Below are positions 35,216 to 43,518 of a stretch of 64,000 bases of DNA, one piece after another. This DNA comes from an uncultured Bdellovibrio sp. (GTDB taxonomy: Bacteria; Bdellovibrionota; Bdellovibrionia; Bdellovibrionales; Bdellovibrionaceae). The stretch's first letter is position 1. Every line of letters begins with the position of its first letter. The notes under the pieces were generated by a model. That model saw nothing but the letters and a program-made list of their open reading frames with translations, did no database searches and was not told the DNA's origin. A program made the translations under genes and the position numbers. The DNA lies in assembly GCF_946478835.1 (NCBI RefSeq), contig NZ_CAMLDV010000002.1, positions 1 to 64,000 of the forward strand, written 5' to 3'.

Positions 35216-35598
35216 TCCATCAGCTTGTTGGCGATCTTGATTTGATCTTCCAAACTCTTACGAGCTTCTTTAGGAAGAGTGCCTAAAGCCTCTTTAAATT
35301 CTTGGGGATATTCTTTTTGCATATCCGCCAAGTAAGGAGCAAGCTCCTGACGGTCGTCACTGTTTTCCATAAGTACTGCTGTTTTCACAATCACAGCCAG
35401 TTCTTGTTTGCGCACGGCCTTGTCCTTAGAAAGCTGCACTTGGCTGATCAGTTTATTGAAATTATCGTAAGCCTTTTTTTCATCTTCTTCATAAGCTTTC
35501 GCCATTTTATCGACTTGCTCACAAACGTCGCAGGCTAGAGAAGCTTCCGCTCTTACAAAACCCATCATAATTAAGAGGATAACAATCATTGATTTCAT
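35197..35598 (-). CDS. Small exported helical protein
   Basis: 133 residues, not recognised. Signal peptide ends near AEASLA and the mature protein starts with CDVC. The rest is a charged, mostly helical chain (DKMAKAYEEDEKKAYDNFNKLISQVQLSKDKAVRKQELAVIVKTAVLM). Starts one base after the stop of the preceding 225-residue exported protein gene, so the two are coexpressed and may form a pair. Confidence 0.6.
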   Translation of the reverse strand: MKSMIVILLIMMGFVRAEASLACDVCEQVDKMAKAYEEDEKKAYDNFNKLISQVQLSKDKAVRKQELAVIVKTAVLMENSDDRQELAPYLADMQKEYPQEFKEALGTLPKEARKSLEDQIKIANKLMEKGEEP

Positions 35599-35599
35599 A

Positions 35600-36277
35600 T
35601 TACTGGCTCCCCGATTTGCTTCTAGAAGACGGTGGTCTATGCGTTTTGTAACTCACACTGCTATTTGGACACTGGCTCAGTGGAGCACTTCTAATTTTAT
35701 CATAGTGAGGAACATAACATCCCGTTAAAATTCTTCGCCCTGGCATTGAGTCGTCCATCGACATGGAACTTGAATAAAACGAGTGGTACATTCCTTCATC
35801 GCCAACAACTTCGATATGGCCATGGATGTCGCCCGGCAATTTTCTATACCCTGGAGCGCCCACACCTTTATAAACTCGAACAGCTCCTGCCTTGTTACAG
35901 CTCGACATATCTTGGATAAATCCCATTTTTAAAAGGTCTCCGCCCGCATCTTTCGCTGATCCCGAAGAAAGAATACCGCGAACGCAGGCGAGGTCTTTTC
36001 CAAAAGCATCGGCAATGATTTGTTTTACGGCACGATAACAAAGAGCACCTTTTTCTTTAAGACGTCCGGCCCCTTCACTCGCACTTTGTGCAAGCTTCAA
36101 CATATCCGTTGATGGCTCTGAACTTGACGGCGTAAAAGAAGATGTCGTGTTACCTTGAACATAAGTAGTCTGCGGGTAATCAATCACGACAGGTTTTCTA
36201 CGCGAGAACGCAAAAGTGTCGGTGGATAAAAAAGAACAAGCGATTAAGAATCCAAGTAAAATTCTAAAATGTGGCAT
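35600..36277 (-). CDS. Exported protein with possible NlpC/P60-like Cys-His pair
   Basis: 225 residues with signal peptide (ends near DTFA). Not a clear family hit, but a Cys at the start of a helix (KEKGALCYRAVKQIIADAF, ~residue 80) and a later GDIHGHIEVVGDEGMYHSFYSS strand with His resemble the Cys and His of papain-fold NlpC/P60 or CHAP cell-wall hydrolases. Two further cysteine pairs could be disulfides. The tail is Ser/Arg-rich. Operon with the small exported gene that follows. Hydrolase role is a hypothesis. Confidence 0.5.
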   Translation of the reverse strand: MPHFRILLGFLIACSFLSTDTFAFSRRKPVVIDYPQTTYVQGNTTSSFTPSSSEPSTDMLKLAQSASEGAGRLKEKGALCYRAVKQIIADAFGKDLACVRGILSSGSAKDAGGDLLKMGFIQDMSSCNKAGAVRVYKGVGAPGYRKLPGDIHGHIEVVGDEGMYHSFYSSSMSMDDSMPGRRILTGCYVPHYDKIRSAPLSQCPNSSVSYKTHRPPSSRSKSGSQ

Positions 36278-36401
36278 AAACCTATTTTAGAATGTGAGCC
36301 CACAACTGTGTCCAGTGCATTTCGAAAAACTAACATTAGTCTAGTCTCGAAAGATCACTGGGTGGACTTCAGCGCGGAATTTCTTGGAATGATCTCAAAA
36401 C

Positions 36402-36424
36402 GAGACGAGGCCCTACGAGCCTCA
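36402..36424 (-). terminator. Weak terminator after pirin gene
   Basis: Arms GACGAGGC and GCCTCATC with one mismatch and a seven-base loop. On the minus strand TCTCGTTTTG follows, a poor T-tract. Confidence 0.35.
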
Positions 36425-36428
36425 TCTG

Positions 36429-37130
36429 TTACTTCAAATCAAAAAGAAGGAATTCAGTTTCTTTGTTGGCTTTGAATCTGAGCAGCTCTTCATCCTGAAC
36501 CGCCATTCCATCGCCGGAGGACATCACTTTTCCATTCACTTCAAGCTCGCCCTCTGCCAACTGAACCCAAGCTCCACGGCCTTTGCGCAGTTTAAATTCT
36601 TTTTCCATACCTGGTTCAAGAACAGAGACATAAAGATCCGTATCTTGATTGATCATTTGACTGTTTTCACGACCGTCTTTGGAAACGATGAGCTTTAGTT
36701 GATTCAACTTTTGCTCCCGCGTGAAAGATTGCTGTGTGTATCCAGGTTTTGCACCATTCACATCAGGCATGATCCAAATTTGGAAAAGCTGCAGGTCTTC
36801 GTCTGGGGAAGGGTTGTACTCGCTGTGACTGATTCCTGTGCCAGCGTGCATGGTTTGAACTTCGCCCGCCGTGATCTCACCTACATTGCCAAGGCTGTCT
36901 TTGTGCGCGACTTTGCCTTTTAAAACATAGGTGATGATTTCCATGTCACGGTGAGGATGCGCCGGGAAACCCGCTCCTTTGGCGATCCAGTCTTGATTGA
37001 TCACACGTAAATCGCGAAATCCCATGAATTGAGGATCATAGTAATCGCTGAACGAAAACGTATGGCGTGATTTCAACCAACCACCAAACTCGGCATAACC
37101 TCTTTCGTCTGATTTACGCAGATACATCAT
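36429..37130 (-). CDS. Pirin-family protein (YhhW-like), cytosolic
   Basis: 233 residues. LRKSDERGYAEFGGWLKSRHTFSFSDYYDP, RVINQDWI, metal-site FPAHPHRDMEIITYVLKG near 57, and the HKDSLGN...VQTMHAGTGISHSEYNPS block. Strongly similar to the Tat-pirin at 15674 but without an export signal. GGGAGAG ribosome site. Follows the DoxX gene by 11 bases and is divergent from a LysR gene, so probably an oxidative or quinone-linked operon; the substrate is unknown. Confidence 0.88.
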   Translation of the reverse strand: MMYLRKSDERGYAEFGGWLKSRHTFSFSDYYDPQFMGFRDLRVINQDWIAKGAGFPAHPHRDMEIITYVLKGKVAHKDSLGNVGEITAGEVQTMHAGTGISHSEYNPSPDEDLQLFQIWIMPDVNGAKPGYTQQSFTREQKLNQLKLIVSKDGRENSQMINQDTDLYVSVLEPGMEKEFKLRKGRGAWVQLAEGELEVNGKVMSSGDGMAVQDEELLRFKANKETEFLLFDLK

Positions 37131-37141
37131 AAACTCTCCCT

Positions 37142-37519
37142 TTAGCCTCGTTTTAACAAAGGCTTGTAACTATCAAAGTAAGTAATTCCTAAGAATACAT
37201 TGAGCACTAAAATCAAAATTGCAAGCCCCGCTCCCGCTGGATCAAGAACACCGTGATAAAGCATGATGTTTAATGTAATCGGCGCAATCACCACAAGCGC
37301 AAGAGGCACAGCGATGTTAAGCAACAGCAAAATGCCCACCACAATTTCGGTCACTTTTAAGAAAGGAAAGAAATAGGGATTGGCCATCAAGCCCGAAAGA
37401 AACTTAAGCCCCGCTTCTGGTGGCGGTGGCTGCGGAAGAAAATGGAAAAAGAAATTCAGTCCGAAAACCACCCATAGAAGACCGAAGATCAAACGTGCTG
37501 CTAGTTTTGCTTTGTTCAT
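37142..37519 (-). CDS. DoxX-like membrane protein
   Basis: 125 residues with four hydrophobic segments and the DoxX-like pattern ARLIFGLLWVVFGLNFFFHFLPQPP, LMANPYFFPFLKVTEIVVGILLLLN, and PITLNIMLYHGVLDP. Such proteins often accompany pirins and are linked to thiol or quinone redox stress, but no activity is established. First gene of a DoxX-pirin operon divergent from a LysR gene. Confidence 0.82.
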   Translation of the reverse strand: MNKAKLAARLIFGLLWVVFGLNFFFHFLPQPPPPEAGLKFLSGLMANPYFFPFLKVTEIVVGILLLLNIAVPLALVVIAPITLNIMLYHGVLDPAGAGLAILILVLNVFLGITYFDSYKPLLKRG

Positions 37520-37606
37520 TGGAAAACTCCTTATTTGTTATTCCTTATGTCCCTTAGTATATAAAACTAGACGATCTAAAAAAATTATAAGTTTTCTATT
37601 AACATG

Positions 37607-37621
37607 ATCTAATTTTTAGAT
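37607..37621. promoter_or_regulatory. LysR-type operator dyad
   Basis: Perfect dyad ATCTAATTTTTAGAT containing the T-N11-A pattern of LysR sites. It is 14 bases upstream of the lysR start, with a half site GATCTAAA at 37573-37580 toward doxX. Confidence 0.6.
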
Positions 37622-37634
37622 ATACTGTGACGGT

Positions 37635-38510
37635 ATGACTTTAGATCAACTGCAAGTTCTGCAAACCATTGTGACCACCGGGAGCTTTCGAGCGGCTTCC
37701 CAAGAACTGCATCGCGCGCAAAGTGCTGTGAGTTATTCCATTCGTTCTTTAGAAAACGAATTGGGCTTTAAAATTTTCAATCGCGATCAATATCGCCCGC
37801 AGCTCACTCCTCAAGGTCGTTCTTTTCTAAAGAAGGCCGATGATCTGATCTTTCAATTCAGTGAGTTGGAAGAAACCGCTGAGTTTTTAAAAAGAGGACA
37901 TGAACCAATTCTCCGTTTGGCCGTCAGCGCTCTGTGGCCCCTCCCGTCTTTGGTCAGCGCGCTGAAGGAGTTCACTTCTCGGTTTCCCCAAACGGAGATC
38001 AAAATCATTCATGATATTCTTAGCAATGATGAACAACTCTTGGAGGATCGTGCGGATTTAGCTCTGGGACATGTCTACAACGATTCAAGTCTCTTGATCA
38101 CGGAACCGCTTTTTGAAGTTGCGATGATCGCCTCTTGTGCCGCCACTCATCCGTTAGCCAAACTTCGCGGAAAAGCGACAGATGAAATGCTGGGAAAATA
38201 TCCACAAATCATCATGTCGACCACTCTGAAAAGTTCAAAACGGTCCGGTGGCATTGTGAATATGGATAACGTGATCAGTGTTCAGGATTACGCTACGAAA
38301 AAAGCCTTTCTCGTCGGTGGATTGGGCTGGGGATTGATGCCTGAGCACGTGATTCACGAGGAAATCAAGGAGAAAACCCTTGTGACGTTGCCGCAAAAAC
38401 AACATCGATCCAAAGTTCACATTGCGCGTCACTCTCAGAGAGAGTTGGGCCCGTGCGGTAAATTCATCTGGGACTACTTTTCAAATAGACAAAAAAAGAA
38501 GCTCAAATAA
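37635..38510 (+). CDS. LysR-family regulator, divergent from doxX-pirin
   Basis: 291 residues. DNA-binding part MTLDQLQVLQTIVTTGSFRAASQELHRAQSAVSYSIRSLENELGFKIFNRDQYRPQLTPQG, then an effector domain beginning ILRLAVSALWPLPSLVSAL. Paralogue of the LysR at 14641 in sequence and in its pairing with a pirin. A T-N11-A dyad next to its start suggests autorepression together with control of doxX-pirin. Confidence 0.9.
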   Translation: MTLDQLQVLQTIVTTGSFRAASQELHRAQSAVSYSIRSLENELGFKIFNRDQYRPQLTPQGRSFLKKADDLIFQFSELEETAEFLKRGHEPILRLAVSALWPLPSLVSALKEFTSRFPQTEIKIIHDILSNDEQLLEDRADLALGHVYNDSSLLITEPLFEVAMIASCAATHPLAKLRGKATDEMLGKYPQIIMSTTLKSSKRSGGIVNMDNVISVQDYATKKAFLVGGLGWGLMPEHVIHEEIKEKTLVTLPQKQHRSKVHIARHSQRELGPCGKFIWDYFSNRQKKKLK

Positions 38511-38525
38511 AATAATATTCATCAG

Positions 38526-38568
38526 CACGCGCACAACGCGTGGCAATTCAAAAAGGTACGGCGTACCT
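38526..38568. repeat. Two tandem hairpins upstream of thyA
   Basis: CACGCG-CACAA-CGCGTG (38526-38542) and AGGTAC-GGC-GTACCT (38554-38568), both perfect, lie between the lysR stop and the thyA ribosome site. No T-tract follows, so they are not simple terminators. Confidence 0.5.
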
Positions 38569-38582
38569 CCTTGGGGTGATCC

Positions 38583-39377
38583 ATGAAGCAATACCATGAT
38601 TTATTGAAAGCAGTTCTTGAGAACGGCGTAAAAAAAGAAGACCGCACTGGCACAGGCACGATCTCGATGTTTGGTTACCAAATGCGCTACAACCTTCAAG
38701 AAGGTTTTCCTCTTTTAACGACTAAAAAACTTCACACGCGTTCGATCTTTCATGAGCTTTTGTGGTTCCTAAAAGGCGATACGAACGTCAAATATCTTCA
38801 CGACAACAAAGTGACGATCTGGGATGAGTGGGCTGATGAAAACGGCAACTTGGGTCCCGTTTACGGAAAACAATGGCGCTCTTGGGAGACAGCCGACGGT
38901 CGCACGATTGACCAAATCTCAAACGTCGTAGAGCAGATTAAGAAAAATCCAAATTCTCGTCGCTTGTTGGTGGTGGCTTTCAATCCTGGCGACGTGGATA
39001 AAATGGCTTTGCCTCCGTGCCACGCCTTTTTTCAATTTTACGTAGCTGACGGAAAACTTTCTTGCCAGTTGTATCAACGAAGCGCGGATATTTTCTTGGG
39101 CGTGCCGTTCAATATCGCAAGCTATGCGCTTCTTACACACATGATCGCGCAAGTTTGTGATTTGCAGGTTGGCGACTTTGTTCACACATTGGGCGATGCC
39201 CATCTGTACTTGAATCACTTAGAACAAGCGCAGTTGCAACTGACTCGTGACTTCCGCCCACTTCCGCAATTGAAGTTGAATCCTGATAAGAAAAATCTTT
39301 TTGATTTCACTTATGAAGATATTGAAATCGTGGGCTACGATCCGCATCCTGCGATCAAAGCACCGGTGGCTGTATGA
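38583..39377 (+). CDS. thyA: Thymidylate synthase
   Basis: Makes dTMP from dUMP using methylene-tetrahydrofolate. 264 residues, identical in length to the E. coli enzyme. [46 protein letters not shown], catalytic Cys in [13 protein letters not shown] near 146, [23 protein letters not shown] and the C-terminal [19 protein letters not shown] precedes the ATG. Overlaps folA as ATGA. Confidence 0.98.
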   Translation: MKQYHDLLKAVLENGVKKEDRTGTGTISMFGYQMRYNLQEGFPLLTTKKLHTRSIFHELLWFLKGDTNVKYLHDNKVTIWDEWADENGNLGPVYGKQWRSWETADGRTIDQISNVVEQIKKNPNSRRLLVVAFNPGDVDKMALPPCHAFFQFYVADGKLSCQLYQRSADIFLGVPFNIASYALLTHMIAQVCDLQVGDFVHTLGDAHLYLNHLEQAQLQLTRDFRPLPQLKLNPDKKNLFDFTYEDIEIVGYDPHPAIKAPVAV

Positions 39378-39883
39378 TTTTAACTCATGTCGTAGCCTGC
39401 TCTGAAAATCATGTGATCGGGACACAAGGAGGTCTTCCTTGGAATATTCCCGAAGACATGAAGTTTTTCAGAGACACCACAAAAGGCCACATCATGATTA
39501 TGGGAAGAAAGACGTTTGAATCTTTCAACGGTCGCGCTCTTCCCAACCGTTATCACATAGTGATTACGCGTGATCCAAAGTCACAAAGCTTTCCGTCGAC
39601 AGAATCAAGTCCCGTGGTCTTTGTCTCTTCCATTGATGAAGCTATCGCTCACGCCAAACCTTTAACCCCGAAATGGGGCGATGAAGTGTTCGTGATTGGT
39701 GGTGGAGAGATCTACAAACAGATCATGGATAAGACCGACAAAATCTATCTAACCCTGATCCACAAAGAGTTTGCGGGCGATACCTATTACCCGCAAATTG
39801 ACGAAAAGGTATTCACTCTGACTGAACGTCGTGATGTGGAATCGACTGTTCCGTTTTCATTTCTCACGTACATTCGCAAGTAG
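39374..39883 (+). CDS. folA: Dihydrofolate reductase
   Basis: Regenerates tetrahydrofolate consumed by ThyA. 169 residues. [44 protein letters not shown] near the N-terminus includes the W and D/E substrate residues, then RYHIVITRD and [13 protein letters not shown] near 110. Start overlaps the thyA stop by four bases. Confidence 0.97.
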   Translation: MILTHVVACSENHVIGTQGGLPWNIPEDMKFFRDTTKGHIMIMGRKTFESFNGRALPNRYHIVITRDPKSQSFPSTESSPVVFVSSIDEAIAHAKPLTPKWGDEVFVIGGGEIYKQIMDKTDKIYLTLIHKEFAGDTYYPQIDEKVFTLTERRDVESTVPFSFLTYIRK

Positions 39884-39948
39884 AGTCTAGATTTCAGTCT
39901 CATTCTGAGAAATCTACAGTTTAGACTCTACGAACACGATTTTTTTTC
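39880..39948 (+). terminator. Terminator after folA
   Basis: 10-bp arms GTAGAGTCTA and TAGACTCTAC enclose a smaller imperfect hairpin and start at the folA stop codon. A T8 run follows nine bases after the stem, at 39940-39947. Confidence 0.65.
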
Positions 39949-39984
39949 CGAGAATAGAGTCAAGACACGATCCTCGGAGTGAGT

Positions 39985-40290
39985 ATGAGCACAGCAAAGC
40001 GCTACAAAACCAAAGAAACCGCTCAGGTCGAAGTCTATGGCCACATTGGCATCCTTGTCGCCAATCTTAAAAACTTGTCTCAGACAGGTGCTTTCCTTGA
40101 AGTTTCTCAAGGTGATTACGTGCCTCAAAAAGGCGATCTTTTAAATCTTACTGTTAATTTGACGTCTCTTCGCCGCACCCACAACGTGGCCGCAGAGGTT
40201 GTTTGGAGTAAGGGTTTGGGACTTGGCATTTGCTTTATCGGCAAAGAGCAGGTTCTTGAAAGAATGATGGCAAAAGGGACCTCCTTCTAA
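39985..40290 (+). CDS. PilZ-domain protein
   Basis: 101 residues from the ATG at 39985; the GTG at 39979 is too close to GGAG. The layout is PilZ-like: KETAQVEVYGHIGILVANLKNLSQTGAFLEV (nlSxxGaf), VPQKGDLLNLTVNL, and VAAEVVWSKGLGLGICFIG. The N-terminal RxxxR is poorly defined (KRYKTKE), so c-di-GMP binding is uncertain. 16 bases upstream of murB. Confidence 0.75.
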   Translation: MSTAKRYKTKETAQVEVYGHIGILVANLKNLSQTGAFLEVSQGDYVPQKGDLLNLTVNLTSLRRTHNVAAEVVWSKGLGLGICFIGKEQVLERMMAKGTSF

Positions 40291-40306
40291 TAGAATCTGT
40301 TCTGTC

Positions 40307-41320
40307 ATGCAGATTCACACAAACAAAGATCTTAGTTCATTAAACACTCTTCAACTGCGCTCTCAAGCAGAGCACTTCGCGGAACTGCATTCTGAACAAG
40401 ACGTGCGTGATGTTCTGAACGATTCTTCCCTGCGCAAACTTTCCTGGAATATTTTAGGCGGAGGAAGCAATCTTGTTTTACCTGCCACTGTGCGAGGGCT
40501 TGTTTTAAAGGTTGCAAACCAAGGAAAAGAGTTACTCGGCGAAGATCACGAAGCTTGGTATGTGAAGGTGCAAGCCGGTGAAGTTTGGCATGATTTTGTG
40601 CAATGGACTTTGCAACAGGGTTATTGGGGATTAGAGAATCTTTCTTTAATTCCTGGAACTGCCGGGGCCGCCCCGATTCAAAACATCGGCGCTTATGGCG
40701 TTGAAGTCAAAGACATGTTGTGGGAAGTTGCATGTCTCGATTTACAATCTGGCGAGAACAAAGTTTTTTCCAATAAAGAATGTCATTTCGCTTATCGTGA
40801 TAGTTTCTTTAAGCAAAAAGGTGCGGGTCGTTATCTCGTGTGGAGTATGACCTTCCGTTTACCTAAGAAGAATGTTTTGCATTTAGAGTACGGCGATATT
40901 CGTAAAGAACTAGAGCGCCAACAACTTGTTGCTGAACCTCGCACGATTGCCAATGCGGTGATTCATATTCGCCAGTCCAAACTTCCTGATCCGAAGGTCA
41001 TTGGCAATGCTGGAAGTTTCTTTAAAAATCCGATCGTTTCAAAAGATATGCGCGACACTCTTTTGCAGTCGCACACAGATCTTGTCAGTTTCCCTTATCA
41101 AAACACGCAATTTAAATTGGCAGCGGGCTGGTTGATTGATCGTGCTGGTTGGAAGGGTAAAAAATTAGGCCCGGTGGGAATGTATGAAAAACAAGCCTTG
41201 GTGCTTGTGAATCATGGTGGGGCTTCTGCCGATGATGTTTGGAAACTTGCAAATCAAGTTTCCCTTGATGTTAAAAATGCTTTCGGTGTTGAAATCGAGC
41301 CCGAACCTATTCGTTGGTAG
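40307..41320 (+). CDS. murB: UDP-N-acetylmuramate dehydrogenase
   Basis: FAD enzyme reducing UDP-GlcNAc-enolpyruvate to UDP-MurNAc. 337 residues, type I length. NTLQLRSQAEHFAEL, FAD loop ILGGGSNLVLP near 62, LIPGTAGAAPIQNIGAYGVEVKD near 118, YRDSFFK with catalytic Tyr/Arg, IRQSKLPDPKVIGNAGSFFKNP with the proton-donor Ser near 240, and the C-terminal GVEIEPEPIRW. Away from the dcw cluster. Convergent with the TIGR02147 gene, overlapping by 14 bases. Confidence 0.95.
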   Translation: MQIHTNKDLSSLNTLQLRSQAEHFAELHSEQDVRDVLNDSSLRKLSWNILGGGSNLVLPATVRGLVLKVANQGKELLGEDHEAWYVKVQAGEVWHDFVQWTLQQGYWGLENLSLIPGTAGAAPIQNIGAYGVEVKDMLWEVACLDLQSGENKVFSNKECHFAYRDSFFKQKGAGRYLVWSMTFRLPKKNVLHLEYGDIRKELERQQLVAEPRTIANAVIHIRQSKLPDPKVIGNAGSFFKNPIVSKDMRDTLLQSHTDLVSFPYQNTQFKLAAGWLIDRAGWKGKKLGPVGMYEKQALVLVNHGGASADDVWKLANQVSLDVKNAFGVEIEPEPIRW

Positions 41321-42068
41321 ACTCCGAATCCGTCGTTCTTATTTCTGTGAGAGGAAATAAATTAATCGTTAAACTGTAGACTTCTTTTTTAGGACCGTCT
41401 TCTAAAAACTCCGCCAACTTACGACGGAATTCTTTGATCTTTTCGTTGGCTTCTTTGATTTTTTCCGGAGTCGTCGCCACCGTAACAGACGAATGATTGC
41501 GGAAAGGTGGAGCAATTGTTTCCATGGCTTCCATGGATTTTTCCAGTTTACGTCGTTCATGGTGAGATGTGGCACCTGTCGTTTTAGCAACCACACGAGA
41601 AGAGGTGCGTTCCATGCCACCGTCTTCAGAAATTTTCACTAGATCGTGATCTTGAAGAATTTTAAAACATTCCTGCACACGACTAAGAGAAATTCCCAAA
41701 CGCTTGGCAATCCAGTTCATATCGGGTTCAAAGTCATCGGTGCGCATGATATTCAAAATCGCCAAATTTTCCCAACAGCGCACATGCAAGCCTTCATTAT
41801 CCGCCAAGACACGGATGCTATTCACCTTGCGCGCTTTTGTCGAAATCAACGAATACAACTTGCGTTTTTCTTGAAGATTGAGTTTGAGCGCTTTCACGAT
41901 TTTCTCGGCATAGAAATCACTCAAGGCTCTTTTATCGTGCACAAGCTCGTTCATTCTCCCCGCCGAAATTCCCACCATAGCGGCAAAGGAACGCAAAGAG
42001 ATCTGTGGATTTTCCGCGCGAAGTTCCGCAAATTTCACTTTTAAAAACTGCCCGACTGTTTCAGCCAT
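41307..42068 (-). CDS. TIGR02147/DUF4423-family regulator
   Basis: 253 residues. MAETVGQFLKVKFAELRAENPQISLRSFAAMVGISAGRMNELVHDKRALSDFYAEKIVKALKLN is the typical start of the TIGR02147 family, with a helix-turn-helix, followed by ENLAILNIMRTDDFEPDMNWIAKRLGISLSRVQECFKILQDHDLVK, a second winged-helix-like part. The family is prominent in Bdellovibrio and Fibrobacter. Divergent from an exported carboxypeptidase gene across 113 bases with palindromes, so likely its regulator. Confidence 0.85.
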   Translation of the reverse strand: MAETVGQFLKVKFAELRAENPQISLRSFAAMVGISAGRMNELVHDKRALSDFYAEKIVKALKLNLQEKRKLYSLISTKARKVNSIRVLADNEGLHVRCWENLAILNIMRTDDFEPDMNWIAKRLGISLSRVQECFKILQDHDLVKISEDGGMERTSSRVVAKTTGATSHHERRKLEKSMEAMETIAPPFRNHSSVTVATTPEKIKEANEKIKEFRRKLAEFLEDGPKKEVYSLTINLFPLTEIRTTDSESTNE

Positions 42069-42092
42069 AAAAACCCCTGGACTTTAGCCCTA

Positions 42093-42163
42093 ACGTACTG
42101 ACCTAAGACTGTACGTCAACATGAATCCGCCTCAACATAAAATATTCCCTGACACTTGTCAGG
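42093..42163. promoter_or_regulatory. Two palindromes between the TIGR02147 gene and the carboxypeptidase gene
   Basis: ACGTAC at 42093-42098 is mirrored by GTACGT at 42111-42116, and CCTGACACTTGTCAGG at 42148-42163 is a perfect palindrome apart from its two-base centre. Both lie in a divergent intergenic region beside a regulator gene, so they are operator candidates. Confidence 0.5.
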
Positions 42164-42181
42164 ACCCAAGGAGGGGTTTTT

Positions 42182-43420
42182 ATGAAAATCACCAAGCTTC
42201 TCGCGGTTGCGGGATTTCTGGCTTTAGGTTTCCTGCCTATTCACAAGGCCTACACGGAAGATACGACACAATATTGGATGAAGATTCGTGCGGAGGATAA
42301 ATTCCAACGAACGCTGATCGCCAATACCGGCGTCTCTATTGAAACAACCCGCGAAGATTTCGTGGTCGGTATCGGAAGCCTTGAAGAAAAGAATAAAGTC
42401 GAGGCTTTGGGGCTTTTGGAAGTCAGCTTCCCTCTAACGGCAGAAATGGATTTCCCTTCTAAAGACGCCGCTTTTCATAACTATGCGGAGATGACCGACA
42501 AGCTTCGCTCTTTAACAAGCCAATACTCACAAATTGCACAGATGTCCTCTATTGGAAAAACATATGAAGGACGCGATATCTGGGTTGTGCGTATTTCCGG
42601 AGATCTTGCTCATGCGGATTCTTTGCCTGCGGCGATCTTTATGGGAGGTCACCATGCGCGTGAACATCTTTCGATTGAACTTCCTCTGTATTATATTGAA
42701 TATCTTTTAACGGAATATACGAACGGAAATCCCCGCGTTCAGCGCCTTGTGAATGGCCGTGATATCCATATCATTCCTATGGTGAACGCAGACGGTGCTG
42801 AGTACGATATCTCTACAGGCAGCTATAAATCTTGGAGAAAAAATCGCGCGAAAAACAATGATGGCACTTACGGCGTAGATCTCAATCGCAACTACGGTTA
42901 CGGCTGGGGCGGCGGTGGCGCGAGCACAAGTCCCAACAGCGATACATTCCGTGGGCCAAATGCTTTCAGTGAGCCTGAAACTCAAGCAGTTAAAAAGTAC
43001 GTTGAGGATCATCAGAACATCACAATCCTGCTTTCATTCCACACGTTCTCGCAGTTGATTTTGTACCCTTGGGGGCACGTTTATGACAGCATTGCCAACG
43101 CTCGTGACAAACAAGTCCATGAAACAATGGCTAAGAAAATGGCCGAGTGGAATGGTTACACTCCAGAGCAATCTTCAGATCTTTACATTGCCAGCGGAGA
43201 CACGACAGATTGGTCTTACGGGGAGCATAAGATCATTTCTTTCACTTTTGAACTTGATCCCGCCAACAGTGGCTGGGGATCAGGTGGTTTCTATCCTGGC
43301 GCTCAGGTTATTCCTGAGGTTCAAAGAAAGAATTTAGAACCTGTCCTTTATTTGATCGAGTATGCAGACAATCCTTACCGCGTTATTGATTCAGGATCTG
43401 GCCCTATTTTTAAGCCTTAG
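42182..43420 (+). CDS. Exported M14 zinc carboxypeptidase
   Basis: 412 residues with signal peptide (KLLAVAGFLALGFLPIHKAYT). A propeptide-like part runs to ~105, then the M14 core: SSIGKTYEGRDIWVVRIS, zinc ligands H and E in GGHHAREHLSIE near 158, IIPMVNADGAEYDI, RKNRAKNNDGTYGVDLNRNYGYGWGG, third zinc ligand His in LLSFHTFSQLILYPWG near 287, and catalytic Glu in SFTFELDP near 360. Resembles carboxypeptidase T. AAGGAGGGG ribosome site. Probably digests peptides outside the cell or in prey. Confidence 0.92.
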   Translation: MKITKLLAVAGFLALGFLPIHKAYTEDTTQYWMKIRAEDKFQRTLIANTGVSIETTREDFVVGIGSLEEKNKVEALGLLEVSFPLTAEMDFPSKDAAFHNYAEMTDKLRSLTSQYSQIAQMSSIGKTYEGRDIWVVRISGDLAHADSLPAAIFMGGHHAREHLSIELPLYYIEYLLTEYTNGNPRVQRLVNGRDIHIIPMVNADGAEYDISTGSYKSWRKNRAKNNDGTYGVDLNRNYGYGWGGGGASTSPNSDTFRGPNAFSEPETQAVKKYVEDHQNITILLSFHTFSQLILYPWGHVYDSIANARDKQVHETMAKKMAEWNGYTPEQSSDLYIASGDTTDWSYGEHKIISFTFELDPANSGWGSGGFYPGAQVIPEVQRKNLEPVLYLIEYADNPYRVIDSGSGPIFKP

Positions 43421-43428
43421 TCCACCCG

Positions 43429-43458
43429 GGGGGAGGATTTTTGCCTCCCCCTTTTTTT
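43429..43458 (+). terminator. Terminator after carboxypeptidase gene
   Basis: GGGGGAGG / CCTCCCCC perfect 8-bp arms, seven-base loop, then T7. Confidence 0.92.
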
Positions 43459-43482
43459 GGCCTTTGATCTTCCTCCGGAACG

Positions 43483-43498
43483 TAGCACAACAGTGCTA
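43483..43498. promoter_or_regulatory. Palindrome upstream of fnr-like gene
   Basis: TAGCACAACAGTGCTA is a perfect 6-N4-6 dyad 20 bases before the start, overlapping a TATAGT -10-like hexamer. Its geometry fits Crp/Fnr-type autoregulation, but the sequence is not the TTGAT type. Confidence 0.45.
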
Positions 43499-43518
43499 TA
43501 GTAAAAGGGGAGATCCAA

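Noticed and set aside
42066..42184. 12-bp inverted repeat as ends of a mobile element
   Set aside because: The repeats are the two divergent translation starts (GGGGTTTTTATG), there is no transposase and no target duplication.
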